A stretch of DNA of 64,000 bases from Gossypium raimondii (GCF_025698545.1 NC_068576.1:1247501-1311500); one strand, 5' to 3'. Positions 1 through 12,438 are shown, numbered from the stretch's first letter. The notes: generated by a model not told the origin, from the sequence alone. A program made the numbers and translations.

Positions 1-3000
1 CTAGAATATCAAGTTAGGTTCAAGAAATAGAGGCTGGAGGAGAGAGAAAATCAAGTTAAAGATTGAAATCAATAGAGCAATGTAAGAACATCAAGATTTC
101 AATATATTTTTGAGTTTGATATTATTGAAAAAGTATGAAATTGATGTTAATGTAGGGTTTTATTATATAAGGTTCTATGTTCTTGATATCTTAGTGAAGA
201 AAAATAAGAGAAAGTGATGAGAAATACTATAGAGAAAGGGAATAAGGGTGTTATAAATTTAGTAATCAACATTTTGCACTAAAACAGTTTTGAACAGCAA
301 CAGTAGGTTAACTTGGAAAAATCACCATAAATCGTGGAAATTGAAATAGAGAATTAAAAAATATGGAATTAAATATTATTGAGTCTAGTTTCTCATAGAA
401 GAAACGGTGTAATAATGGAATTTTAAATTTTGAGATATAATAAATTATGTGAGACAAGATCAGAATGAATTCGGGTTCCCCTGTTCTGACTTTGGAAAAT
501 CATTAAAAATTGTAAAAAATTATTATGAGTTATAATTTATATTCTTAGAATCCTTAATAAGTATATTTTCAAAAGGAACAAGCGAGAACATCATCTGAAT
601 CCTGTACAAGGAGATAATTAATTTTTAGTGAGGAAGGGTCGAAACTGTCAGATAGCAGAATAGGGATGACTTTAAAGCATAAACTGTACTTATTGGATGA
701 ACCAAAAATTCTGAAAATTTTATGGTAATAATATTTGTGAGTATAGTTTCATATAAAATTTACAGATTTCAATTCGGAGTTCTGTAGCTTAAGATATAAT
801 TAATTTAGTGACTATGACTCAAGTGAACAGCTTGTTATGAGTAAACAAGTAAATAGTGGTAATATATGTATCAAGGATGTGGAATGGAGTGGAGGAGGAG
901 AAAAATAATATATATGAATATTCAGCTAATATGAGTTTATTTTAAAATAGCTAATTTACATGTTTTTGGTTCGGGGACTAAATTGAGTAAAGTAAAATTT
1001 TAAGGGTAATTTTGTAAAATGTCAAAAATAACCAAATTGCATGAAATGAATTGTTTTATCATTTAAATTAATAAATTGAATGAAATATTAATTTAGATCA
1101 AGATTTGGGTGGAAATTTGAGAAAAATGAAAAATTACCAAAATGTCCCTAAAATTTGATATTTGTGCAATTTAGCCCGGTAAGTTCGTGTAACTTGAATT
1201 ATATTCTTAAATGCTTGAAATGTATGTTATTGATGTGAATATGATTTGAATGTTCATTGTATGAAAATTGATGAAACATTGATATATTTGATAAAAAGGG
1301 AAAATAAATCCCAGTTGAATGGAAGGAAAATTCGATGGATCTCTGAAAAGGAGTTGACGGTAAAAAGGATCTAGCTCGGACGGGTGATCCTATCCTGATA
1401 TAACCCTCCCGAAGAATATGTGTGAAAAAGATCTAGCCTGGACGGGTGATCTTGATATAGCCCTCTCGAAGAATATGTGGAAAATGGATTTAGCCCGGAC
1501 GGGTAATTCGAATTAGGGTCTGAATTTAGCCTTGACTGGTAATTCAGATCCAAGCTCATTAGAGTAATTATCGTTGCAGGGGATTTAGCTTAGACTGGTA
1601 ATCGCGACAATACTCTATGAGTTTATATTACGAGGATTTAGCTTTGGGTGGTAATCCATTGTAAGAAATGAGGTTCGTGGGAGTGTGCTCTCTTGCAGGG
1701 GATTTAGCCTGGACTGGTAATCCCACTGTAAGGATGAGATTCGCAGGAGTGTGCTCTCTGAAATGGAAATATGCACACATGAATATGAATTGACGGACCC
1801 AGAATTGTACACTAAAAGTGTACATCTGAAAATCCATCGAATTTCTAAGAAATTCAACGGGATAAATATGGGAAAATAATAAGGGTAATAGAAAACAATG
1901 AATTGAATTATTATTGGAAATATAATATCGAATTTAGTACTCAATTTGGATTGAACGCGGGATTGAGTACAATCGTTCTGTGGCAAAAGGTGAATTGACG
2001 AATAAAACCATAACTGGGTTATGGCACTATGAATGTAAGACCATGGTCGGACTATGGTAGTGTTTATATGTGCAAGACCATAGTTGGAATATGACACCAA
2101 AGAACGATGTACTCATATCTGTAAGTCGTTCTTCGATTCAGAAAGAAACGTTAAAAGACTTATGTGATTGAATTGAAAGGTTTATAGGTTATTATTGGTA
2201 TTGATCTGAAGTAAATGTAACCGTTGATATTTAAATGATATAACGTGTAAAGTTTTGAAGTGAGATAACATGAATTTGAAATGAACTAGTATTGGTATGT
2301 ATGAAATTCAAGAAAATGATGGTACATGAAATATCGAAATAATGAAATGAATTATATATGTCTATGAAGAAACGACAAGAGAATGATATTTATCATGACA
2401 TGTAAATGTATGATTGTCTTTAATATGTTGATACAAGAAAATTATGCATGGTGAGTTTATATGTAATGTGCGCAAGTACACTAACCAGTATTCTTGCTTG
2501 ATGCTTAGGCAAGTGCCCAGCTATTGGTTGAATGGTATTATGATTATTTATTTAATGCATTGAATTGGAAAGTATTTAAGTGAAAATATGCTAGCGCTCA
2601 CAAAAAAAAATGGTAAGGTTTAGATTATGCAATTTCTTAAGAAATGACTTATCATGTGATCAATTCGAAAAAGACTGTGGTTAAATGCATTAGCTTGTGA
2701 CTGTGGTTGAATGATATGTTTATGACTTGTGTATCACGCATATGGAATAAACGTGGAAAGTAAAGAAATGCAAATGAAAATAAAGAAATTATGAAGAGTT
2801 AAAGTTATATAAAATCCTACTAAGCTTGGAATAATATGTTTAAGTGATACTGTGGATTTATTCACCTCGTAAGTTGATGAATATAGCTTCATGAGTATTA
2901 TGGTATTAATATTGGATTATTCTTGATATGTATAGATTTCATATTTTAGATGAACTAATATGATTAAAGATTTCTCGAGCTTACTAAGCATTCATTACTT

Positions 3001-3295
3001 ACGTATTTGTTTTTTTTATTTACCCTACAGATTATAGAAAGCTCGATTTGGTTGGAAGCTTGTCAGAGATATATCACACTATCCAATGGTTCTATCGGTA
3101 ATTTTGGATGATTTGATTCTGGTTATAATGGCATGTATAAATTAATTTGGCCAACATTGGCTCATTAATGTTTTAATTTTGGTTAGTTTTAAATATGAAT
3201 GCTAGATGAAATGAAATGTTTGAAAATTAATTTGTAAATTTCGGTAATGCTCCGTAACCCTGTTTCGGCGACGGATTCGGGTTAGGGGTGTTACA
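1..3295 (+). mobile_element. Ty3/gypsy-type LTR sequence (decayed)
   Basis: No credible protein is encoded. The block ends with a conserved LTR terminus (CGTAACCC, then GGATTCGGGTTAGGGG and TGTTACA at 3289-3295). A related terminus recurs at 4140-4185 and, inverted, at 62328. The 5' boundary is outside the window or obscured. Internal arrays are listed separately. LTR identity rests on the terminal motif and its recurrence; the family name is inferred. Confidence 0.6.
1368..1725 (+). repeat. Array of about seven GGATTTAGCC-type repeats
   Basis: A core of the form GGATTTAGCCCGGACGGGTAAT starts at about 1368, 1430, 1486, 1522, 1581, 1634 and 1700, spaced 36-66 bp. Copies are degenerate (GATCTAGCTCGGACGGGTGATC to GGATTTAGCTTTGGGTGGTAAT). 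It lies inside the gypsy-like LTR block. A looser repeat of a GACCATGGTCGG / GACCATAGTTGG type follows at about 2000-2100. Confidence 0.7.
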
Positions 3296-4185
3296 TATTA
3301 TGGTAGTGGTTTGGCATTATATGAAATATGTCTTATAAATGAATGTTATGTGTAGTTGTTCGATTTAGTTATAAGCTGAATATATATATAACATGATTAT
3401 AGATGGAAGTATGCACTGTTTTAGAATTGAATTTGGTCATGAATGCTAATAAAAAGTTAAACTCGTGAGGTTGGATTTTATATGAATGTATATATGTATA
3501 AAATGAGATATGAAATGCATTATTATAAGTTAATGAAATGAAAACTCTGCAAATGGTTTTGTTTAGATAATTACAAGTATGCATATGCGGTCTTAGTATT
3601 TTATATATATATATATATATTTGTTAAGTAAAGTTTAGCCTTGTGGTATATAATATTTTGGATTAAAATGATGTTTGATTATGTATGTTTGGTTTGGTTA
3701 TAGATTAATGTTAAGTAAAATGTATTATATTTCAATTGAACATACCTAGATAACTTGATGTTAGTTGAATTAATAAGAAATGCAACCTTGTTCAAATTTA
3801 AATAGTTCATTATGTATAATTAGCATTTTTTAAAGTACAGTAATGCAAATTTTATATAATGTGAATTATATTTGTGCCTTTAAAAAAATTAAATGTGATC
3901 GAATATTTGTGCGTTTATATCTATCTATCTATATATATCATATCGGGATGTTATTTATAAGGTAAAAAATTATAACTTTGTACTTGTATTATTTTGAATT
4001 CAACAAGTAGAGAATAAGTTTTATTGTTTATATGCAAGATGTTTTAAATAAGTGAATAATAAAAAATTATTTATTTAGAACTGTTTGTAAATTATGATTT
4101 TGTATTTATTTGTGTTCAATTGTGATATGTTTGGTAATGCCTCGTAACCCTAATCCGGCGGTGGATACGGGTTAGGGGTGATACA
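3296..4185 (+). mobile_element. Second gypsy-type LTR 3' end
   Basis: The stretch ends with the same kind of terminus as the preceding LTR (CCTCGTAACCC, then GGATACGGGTTAGGGGTGATACA, ending at 4185), 890 bp after the first. The body is AT-rich with a (TA)n run at about 3602-3620 and no coding potential. It may be a second, nested LTR or the tail of an older copy. Confidence 0.5.
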
Positions 4186-4285
4186 ATGCATATTAATTAT
4201 CATTTAAACACTTTGAGTGCTTTGAGTGAATCTTAGTGAGGATGTTAAACCTTATTGAGTTTGATTTTAAGTAATTATTAAGGTA

Positions 4286-4790
4286 GGGGAGACACCTAGG
4301 TTCGCACATACAGGATTCGCACACCTAGGGTTTGCTTTTCTAGGTTGGCCTACAGGGCTCGCCTATAAGGGGTTCACACTTAGGGTTTTCATGCGTAAGG
4401 GTTCGCACATATAGGTAGTTCGCATGCATATGTTTGCATAACTGGCGGTTCTCATCAAACAATATATGTGATATACATAATATTTCCTATAGGGTTCGCA
4501 TATATTAGATTTATGGGGTTCGCATAAAACATAAAGGGTTCGTATAATTCAATATGTAGGGTTCGCATACCTAAAACATGAAGGGTTCGCATATAGTAGA
4601 ATGTAGAGTTCGCATGAATAAAACTTACAGGGTTCACACCTATGCACTAAGGGATCACACATATGTTCCCCTAGGGGTTCACATACTTAAGGTTTGCATA
4701 TATGAGGTGTTTCGTATAATAATTCATATATAACGAGGGTTAGCATACAATCCTCTTACTCAGGGGTTCGCATACATGTATTAATGTTTC
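4286..4790 (+). repeat. Degenerate GGGTTCGCATA repeat array
   Basis: More than 20 copies of a short motif (GGTTCGCA with variants GGTTCACA, GGATTCGCAC, GGTTTGCATA) recur every 20-40 bp, separated by variable AT-rich spacers such as CATAAAAC and CATATAT. There is no open frame of note. It is a minisatellite-like internal array, probably of a retroelement LTR. Confidence 0.7.
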
Positions 4791-4799
4791 GTATTACAA

Positions 4800-6010
4800 A
4801 CTACCTTAATTCCTACTTCCTCAATTGAATAATCATACATAATGATTTATGTTAGATCCCACACTTGATTTGAGAAAACACAAAAACCTTAATTTGGAAG
4901 AGGAGATTGAAGATCTACTTCAGGGAGAGGGATGATTTTGAAACTTTGACTCCTTTAGCTTTGAAAATTGATTTGGAAACAAAAGAGTTTAAGGGTGTTT
5001 TTCTTGAAAACTTGCTAGGTAAAAATTCTAGAGTTTGATTAAAATTGGCTATTTATAATACTTTCTTTCCCTAATTGAAAGAGATTGTAAAAATTGATGT
5101 AGAATTATGACTAATTTAAATCATGGACTAAATTAAAAAAAAAGTTTTGGGTTGGGCTATTTTGTAAATTTGACACTTTTATGGGTAAAAATGAGAAAAT
5201 AAAACATTTTAGCTAAATGCTTATTAGGGGTTTCAAACTTAAGACTTAAGGGAGTGCTAAGGCTTTACCATCGAACCAATAGACTTTTCTATTTTATATT
5301 TATATATAGTATTATCGGCCAAAACAAAATAAGCATATTTTTTTTGTTTTACGCCTCGTAACTCTTCCTCAGCCAGGGTTGGGCAGAATAGCAGGGCAAG
5401 TACAAGTATTAGTAGCATAGAAAAAATGCGCTCATTGTCATTAAATTAATGTGTTTGCTCGCGGTAATTGTGGCCTCTCGGGAGAATCGACGACTGCATC
5501 TTTAAGGCATTTGCTAGTACTAGTCCATCTGAGAATTCTTAATTGGCTGGTTGTAAATAGCCTCGGGACTATGGAACAAAGGATTATCCCGGACACCTAC
5601 ACCGAGGTATTGACGGTGATTCTCAAATATCGCAGAACAGAATGTGATACGATGAGATAGAATGCAATAGAAACAAAGACACAGGGAACGGGTTACCTAC
5701 TCTTAAAAATAATTTCTAAGGCAACTAAATGCTCTTACCCTTTGTTTTAAAAAAAATCTAATTTTTATCCCTATTTCTTCTAGTCCTATTTTTGGGATTT
5801 GACATTAACCCTCGATTTTCCTTAAAACCAATAGATATCGTTTTCCCGTTGTCAACTTTAAAAAATTAAGATTTTGAGGATAATAAAACAATTTATAACT
5901 GAATTTTCTACTGAATTAAACATATTTTAAATTAATTGTTTTCAAAACCCTGATAACCCTGCTAGGCCATCTTGGTGGTCGATGTAACCTCCAACCCAAC
6001 GTCTAGGCCC
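4800..6010. mobile_element. Retroelement-derived sequence, LTR-like 3' part
   Basis: The segment around 5940-6010 (CTGCTAGGCCATCTTGGTGG, GATGTAACCTCC, CGTCTAGGCC) resembles the LTR end at 9470-9544. The moderately GC-rich stretch 5440-5690 has a 69-codon open frame with no recognisable domain. I regard the whole as fragmented LTR-element sequence. Confidence 0.35.
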
Positions 6011-6929
6011 CTTAAATTAACTACTTAACCACCAAGCCTAATTCATTTCTTAATTAATTATTTCAACTAGGGGGCATGGCATAATGACTTTCTTCGAACT
6101 GGCACCCTTGTTGATTTCGATTTAACTGGTGCGACTGAATGATCTGGTCCAATTTAAATTTTTAATTTTTTTATCATATTTATATCTTTATATCAATTTT
6201 AATATTTTTATGATTTCTTATAAGTTTTTAAGAATTTTTATAGGTTTTTTTATAAAGTTTTAAATATGTTTTATTAATTTTTTAGAATTTATTAGAATTT
6301 TTAATATTTTATTTTTATAATATTTAAAAAGTACTTATTATTTTATATTTTTATAAATTTATATCAATTTTAATACATATATTTAATATTTAATAATTTT
6401 ATAATTTTTATTTTTAAAATTTTAAAAATATTTTAAGATTTTAATCACTTTTATGATAAAATATTAGATTAAACCGAAGCTACCACATGTCACGATTTGA
6501 TTGGTCAACCAATTTATTTTAATGGTCAACTACTGATTCCTTAATGAAGGGATTAATTGATTATTTTAATTAACAACAAGGTTCAATTAGATGCAAATTT
6601 AATACAAGGACTTAAGTAATTTTTCACATTTTTAAGAGCTTTTAACAAATAAACAAAAAAATATTGAATATCAATTTATTAAAAAATAAAACCAAAAAAA
6701 TTAAAATCATCATTTCATATATCAAATGATGTTTTAGATGTATAAACCTTTGGCACAAACCATACTTATCTACTTGAAGCAATTTAAATAAAATATAGAA
6801 TGATTTAATTAAAGGTGAGCTTATAGTATAAAATATTTCAAATTATTATTTATCATAATTGAAACAATGAGCATTCAAAAGGGTAAAAGTTAATGTGAAA
6901 TTATGCAATTCCAAGTGAGCATTCAAAAG
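6011..6929. other. AT-rich intergenic DNA, nothing recognised
   Basis: Very AT-rich low-complexity sequence (many TTTATAATTTT runs). I see no gene, RNA or clear element boundary. Confidence 0.5.
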
Positions 6930-7139
6930 GGTTATTTGTACAATTTATTTTAATTTAATATTAATAAATTTAAAGAATTGATGACACATAAAAGATGAAA
7001 TTAACAACACGGAAAAAGTGATGAGTAGGACACGTATTTCAGTTAAATTTGAAAGATAATCACTTAGTTAAATTATGTTTATTTGTTTCAGTCGAATTTT
7101 GATTACTCTAGATTATTTTATAATTATTTGATCTATGAA

Positions 7140-7450
7140 TTGAGCTTATAAATAGACTCTTTTATAATATTAAAAAATACATCCATTAAAAGATTAGAAC
7201 TCATAACATTTTTGGAGAATTTTGTGTTTATGTTTTGAAGGTTCTTTGTTTTCGGGTTTCGGGGTTTAGTTTTTTTATCTCCATCTTTTGTACTCTTCGT
7301 ACTCTTTTGCCATTATAGTAAAATTATCTTTGCCCATGGTTTTTTATCCTCTTTGGAGGAGTTTTTCCATGTGAAATGTGTGTGTTCAGTTTTTCAATTT
7401 CTTCCTATATTTTTTACTTGTTCGTTACTTAATCGGGTTGATCTCTAAAA
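7140..7450 (+). mobile_element. Copia-type LTR 3' fragment
   Basis: A TATAAATAG-like motif at about 7147, then a region rich in TTTTGTTTTCGGGTTTCGGG and ending in CTCTTTGGAGGAGTTTTTCC resembles the R-U5 part of plant Ty1/copia LTRs. The same fragment sits in unit 2 (15893-16200), so it predates the segmental duplication. Open frames here are incidental. Confidence 0.45.
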
Positions 7451-8544
7451 AAAATATGTTGAAAATGAAGAAATTAAAAATAATATTCTTTAAAATAAAT
7501 TTTAACAATAGTTGTGGACATTTATATAGAATTTTAAGAATTAAAATTTATATATCTATTAATCTTAAATGTAAATTCAAATTAAATAATACATATTTTA
7601 TGATCATTTTAAATTTAATGAAAATAGAAAAAATCTTAAAAATTTAAATTAATTTATAATGATAATTTTTATACCTTTGTGATGATTTTATATATATTTT
7701 CTATAAAATTTATGTAAAATATTCAAAATTTATCTAACTATTTCAAATTTTACTTGAGAAATAGGCTACAAATTTGAGTTTATCAGTTAAGTTATTCACA
7801 TCAACTTTGGATCTTACATCTTGTAATATATTATATATATAGAGAGAGAGAAATTTAATTAGCTATTAAATAAATTAAATATATTATTGATACATGGGTA
7901 AAGGGAAGCATTTTAAAGTTGAATTAAACAAATTATAGTGTAATAATACACTTGTAACTATTCACATTTCCAACTTTAAAAACATTCAATTTAACATGTT
8001 AAGGTTTCTTTCCTTTAATATACATACACACCTAGGGGCGAAGTCGAACAATTTTTAGAAGAACCGAATAAAATTTTAATTTTTTATAGTCTATATATTT
8101 ATAGTTTTTAAAGGATTAAATCGAATTTTTATAATTTTAGGGAGGATCAAATTGTAATTTTACCTTTACTAATTTAAAATTTTTTAAAAAAATTTAGAGA
8201 GCCTAAATAACAAATTTTCATTTTAAGGAGGACAGGGCACTTGCGATTCACCTATGAACACACCCCATTTATAAGGACATTTAGAAGGGGAAAAAAGCAT
8301 AAAAATGATAATTTTATGCTGAATAATGTAAAATAATATTACTAAATACAATAAATAAATGTAGCTTGGATCCTATTTCATTTCATCATACTTATAACAA
8401 AGTTAAAAATTCAGTATAAAAAAATTACAAAATGTACTTAGAAATGAAAATGTTCATCCAAGAAAAACCAAAGAAGGGTATAAACACACAAAAGAAAAGT
8501 GACTTGTATGAAAATTAAAAGATATAAAATATAACTTTCAAAAG

Positions 8545-9680
8545 TTAAAAAGTAATAAAGTTATGCAGTAAAAGAGTTTAAGTTATTAAAATAATTTAAT
8601 AATAAATATGATATTTAAAACACAATTCATTTAAATAAATAATATAAACCATAACTTCAAACAAATTGAAAAATAAGAATGAATCAAATATAATAATAAA
8701 TTTAAAATAGTTAATTAGAAGTGTGTTAAAATTTTCATTTCATTGAAAACGAAAATTTCCAACATTTAATATTTTACTTTATGGTAGATTAGGTAATAAT
8801 CTATGGTAAAGCATGCCAACCACATTCTCATTTTATTTTCGGCAAAAGGATAAATTACCCTATAGCCCCTTGAAAGTTTGAAATCCTAACTATTTACTCC
8901 CCTGTCCTTATTACATTAGGATTTTATTTTATTTTTCATTCCAAAATAGAATTCCTCCCACTTTTCTCTATATCTTCATCTTTTCTTTTCATCATATTTT
9001 AATCCATTGCTGAATTATTATTGACTTTCTTGAATCAAAGTCAATCTTCATTAACTCGTTTATCTACCGAATCGAAATTGTTATTAGAAATATTCCAAAA
9101 CTTAACCAAGAATCGGTAAGTACATCTCAATCCCGATGTTTAGATTTTGAATCTTTAAAGAATTCTTATCTAACGAGAATCTTGCAATTGATTTTAGGAT
9201 ATCGAAATATGAATATTAATTATGCATGAACTTGGTTTTTATTAAAAGTTTAAACTATTATCACTTTTCCGCTTCTAATTTATAAATAAGTATTGAGTAG
9301 TAAATAAATCGGAAAATTAACTAAGTTTTCTTAAAAGTAGTCACCGTTACATAGGAAAGCTAAATTAAATTGGTTTTTTTGATAACCTGTGAGTTTTTTT
9401 GAAAATAGACTAAGTTTTCTTCAAAAATAAATAAATGTTCTAAAACAACTATTTTAAAAACTCCGATCATACTAGGCCATCGCAGTGGCTGATGTAATCT
9501 CCCAAATTTGGGTCTAACGTCTAGGCCGGGTTGAGGATGTTACATTTGGTGGTATTAGAGCTACAAATTTACAAAACTCGGATTGTAAAAATTTAAAAAA
9601 GTTTGCATGCATGTCATAGAAAGGGGTATTTTGGGACAAATCATGCCACAAACTTTTGAAAAACAGATTTTCTACAGGAA
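8545..9680 (+). mobile_element. Unit-1-specific block with LTR end and primer-binding-like site
   Basis: This block is absent from the second duplication unit. At 9470-9544 it has an LTR-like end (GGCCATCGCAGTGGCTGATG, CGTCTAGGCC, GAGGATGTTACA). Directly after, TTTGGTGGTATTAGAGCTAC (9545-9564) resembles the initiator-tRNA-Met primer-binding site of LTR retrotransposons. It may be an insertion in unit 1 or a deletion in unit 2. Unit 2 has a short direct repeat (AAGTGACTTGTATGAAAATT) at the junction, which favours deletion or slippage there. Confidence 0.45.
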
Positions 9681-10110
9681 ATTAAATCCGAGACTCTGAT
9701 GTCGGTCCTACTGTAGTTACTGATACTTTTGGGAAACTTTAGATAAATTGTGATTGTTAGACTGTAAATACTCAGGAAATAGTTAATGCTTGATTTTTAA
9801 AAAAAAGAAAAGGATATATAAAAAATTCATAATTTTTTTTTAAATGAAGTACACACGGATTGCCATGTGGGCTGCTATGTTTAAAATCTTAACATTTTAG
9901 TTAGAATTTCCGGTAAAAAAATAGTTCAACTCTTTTTAAAATGTTTTAAAAAGTTGATGGTCAATTTTGACTCTTTTTTAAAAGATTGAAGGCCAAATTT
10001 AATAAATAAAAATAAAAACCAAATTGAAATTTAAGGCTAAATTTTACATTAAATCAATAATTAAATAAGAGCTCTATATGGACGTACATGCCACTCGTAC
10101 AGAATTAATT

Positions 10111-10142
10111 AAGCAATTAATGTTAGCCCCAACGTACATGCA
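10111..10142 (+). promoter_or_regulatory. Conserved upstream block plus RY motif, gene A
   Basis: AAGCAATTAATGTTAGCCCC at 10111 is nearly identical upstream of genes B (17760), C (24237) and D (35116). CATGCA at 10137-10142 fits the RY element bound by B3 factors (ABI3/FUS3/LEC2) in seed-maturation promoters. Conservation is seen directly; the regulatory role is inferred. Confidence 0.5.
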
Positions 10143-10193
10143 ACCTAGCTATATTGCTTGCATTGATATCGAATTTTCTCTCATCTTCCTCTC

Positions 10194-10200
10194 TATAAAA
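10194..10200 (+). promoter_or_regulatory. TATA box of gene A
   Basis: TATAAAA lies 85 bp upstream of the start codon. Transcription would begin at about 10225-10235, giving a 5' UTR of 50-60 nt. The duplicate B has lost this box (CTCTAAAA at 17842). Confidence 0.75.
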
Positions 10201-10284
10201 GTAGACTAACACAGCCGCTGATGAACATCAACCCCAGTCTGAAATTCGCATAAGCAGGTCTGGTTATTAAGTAATTCAAACAAA

Positions 10285-12438
10285 ATGGCTAATCGATCGT
10301 GCTTATTGTATGCGTTTCTTTTACTTGTTGCATTTCAATCCTCTATGATTATGGCCAATACTGTTATTCATACACCTCAATGCAGACCAGTAGCAGCTTC
10401 CTCCAAGGATAAGATCTTATTCTCTATGAACTTGCTCATATATAAAGCAGAATTTTTTCTTCGTGCTTCAGTTGGTGTTGGAATCAATGGTATATCACCA
10501 GGTCTGGTCCAAGGTCCTGTCCCCATTGGAGCCACCCTTGCCAATATCACTAACTCCGCCCGTAGGGTTATTGAGGAACTTGGTTTAGCTACTGTTGGCC
10601 ATCTCAGGTTCCGACCCTTTCATACTTTCCATAATCATTTGGTTAATATATGCTCCAAGTCCCTATACTCTTCATTCATTTGAAATATAGTCCCTTTACT
10701 TATCTTTCCAAGTTCATTACAATGTTTTCTATTTGTTACATGGTATCAAGTAGGGGCGAATCTGACCGGGTAGGCGAGGCCATGACCTCCTAAAAAAAGG
10801 GAAAAATTTCTTTTTAAGTCCCCTCATGAATGATTAAATTAAAAATTAATTTATGGTAAAACTACACTTTGGCCCTAAAAAAATGAAAAAAAATCTATTT
10901 AGTCCTTTTTAAAAAGATGAAATCATAAATTAATACATGATAAAATTATTTGATCACTCAAAAATTTATTGTTCAATTCTGCCCCCTAAAAATAATTCTA
11001 GATTTGCCTTTGCTATTAACTGAGTATTTTCTTATTTCAAAATATCACACCATCAAATTTAATGAAAATATTTTAACGATGCTAACAATTAGATCTGAGT
11101 TTTAAATCTAAAAGGTAAGTAGACTAAATTCTAAATGCACGAAGATTACATGGACTTGGAGTATATTTTAACGTGATGCTTTTTATTAAACTTTAAGAAA
11201 TGGGATAAATGTTTGGTAAACTATACCATTAGTCACTAAACCATGGGTAAGTTTTAATTTAAATCACTGAACTATTCAAAAAAATTTAAGTTACTAGACT
11301 GTTAAGTTTTTTTTTAAGAAAAATAAAAGTTCCACAAGTGAGTTCCAAGCAACGATTTGATGATCGTTATGGTGGATTAGTACCCATCAACGAGTAAAAG
11401 AACATGACTTAGATTCAAATCAATCTGACGGTTAGCGTCAAAGATCGGAGAAAAAAATGTTTGAATTTTGGTTTGCAGATTCATGGCATCCAAACCTAAT
11501 TCATGAAAAAAAAATGAATTATAAAAGAGAAGGGGAAAGAGAGCTTTCGATGGTGTAGGCAATGCGAATAGAGAAAGCCATTAGTATAGATATTTACAGC
11601 CCAATGACTTAAATAAAAACTTCTGAATAGTTCAGTGACTTAATTATAGCTTTTTTTAGTTAATTGACCAAAATGAAAACTTACGCGTAATTTAGCAACT
11701 ATTTTAGTTTACATGTTTTAATGAAATTGATTTTTGCAGGGCTATCAAGCAAGTACTCCGGAGCAATCTTCCATTTCCAGGACCACAGTTGGATCTTAGC
11801 GCACAAGTATTTGCCGGATTTGTGAACCTGGGTTTCAATGTCTCTACTTTGTCTCCTCCATTCAATATTTACGCCAACACTCCCAGCTTTGTGCTGGCAG
11901 CGGAAGCTATTTCTGCATTTATAGTACAATATTACGCCGGAATTATACCTTCGATCGTAGGCGACGAGCAACGACAGGTGACTACATTTTCCTCCTTTCA
12001 TTCTTTTGAATCTAATCTCGAATCATTGCCTTCATTATTTTTCTTATTTAGCTGGTGGCTGGAATCGGGCTCAACGAGGCAGCAGCATTTGGAGTTCTCC
12101 GAACAATACTTAACGATGGGGTCAATTCAACAGTGCCGCCATACACATTCACAATGGCGGAACTCACCAACCGTACTTCAGAAGTGGTTAATCGACTTGG
12201 GGGGTGCGGTGTGAAGGATGAAGGTTTGATTGTGCCATTCCAACTCGGAGCAGAGAATCGAACTACCAGTAACGTGGTACCGGGGGATGTCAATTCCCTT
12301 GCACATGCACGGTTTGAACGGGAGATTTTGAGGATCGTTTTTGGAACCGGCAACGCCACCATTGGAACCGGTGGACTGTTTCCAGATGGTTTCATTGGGG
12401 CACTTTATCAACTCATTATTAACCTAAAATTTAGCTAA
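10285..12438 (+). CDS. Desiccation-related protein PCC13-62-like (gene A)
   Basis: Three exons: 10285-10607, 11740-11977 and 12052-12438, all GT-AG, giving 315 aa, the usual family length. An N-terminal signal peptide (about residues 1-24, hydrophobic LLYAFLLLVAF) predicts secretion. The rest matches the plant desiccation-related / ferritin-like (Ferritin_2) family: AEFFLR in helix 1, GLVQGP.PIGA, GHLRAIK at the exon 1/2 junction, PPFN.YA, and the C-terminal GLIVP.QLGAENRTT plus PGDVNSL. Several N-glycosylation sequons agree with the secretory route. The glutamate normally preceding GH in QE.GH is Thr here, so metal binding is doubtful. Intron 1 is swollen to 1132 nt by two MITEs; in C and D it is 80-96 nt. 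The biochemical role of the family is unknown; members are linked to drying and seed tissues. Confidence 0.9.
10646..11168. mobile_element. MITE-like element in intron 1 of gene A
   Basis: It begins ATATGCTCCAAGTCCCTATA and ends GGACTTGGAGTATAT, which are inverted relative to each other. There is no coding capacity. The same element lies in intron 1 of B, and a relative of its left half is at about 38450-38770. It is one of two insertions that lengthen this intron. Confidence 0.6.
11211..11711. mobile_element. Long-TIR MITE in intron 1 of gene A
   Basis: The left end (GGTAAACTATACCATTAGTC, ACTAAACCATGGGTAAGTTT, CACTGAACTATTC) is matched in inverted form by the right end (GAATAGTTCAGTGACTTAAT, AAAACTTACGCGTAATTTAG, TAGTTTAC). 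Related elements occur at 22326-22850 and 30790-31242. The duplication breakpoint of unit 2 (19297) lies within this element. Confidence 0.6.

Larger units (their letters stand above)
6930..11673 (+). repeat. Segmental duplication, unit 1 (carries gene A)
   Basis: This segment matches 15676-19297 nearly colinearly: the upstream LTR fragment, the promoter, exon 1 and most of intron 1 of the desiccation-related gene. Unit 1 also has about 1.1 kb (roughly 8545-9680) that unit 2 lacks. The right edge of homology falls inside a MITE in intron 1, so exons 2-3 were not included in unit 2. Confidence 0.85.

Noticed and set aside
1615-2100. 161-codon open frame on the minus strand
   Set aside because: It lies in the gypsy-like LTR with its internal repeats, lacks any domain, and reflects repeat structure rather than a protein.
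4286-4790. CRISPR-like array
   Set aside because: Repeats are only 8-11 bp, degenerate and irregularly spaced, and this is plant nuclear DNA.
12055-12395. Separate genes within exon 3 of gene A on both strands
   Set aside because: The plus frame is exon 3 itself, joined to exon 2 at 12052; the minus frame is its shadow.
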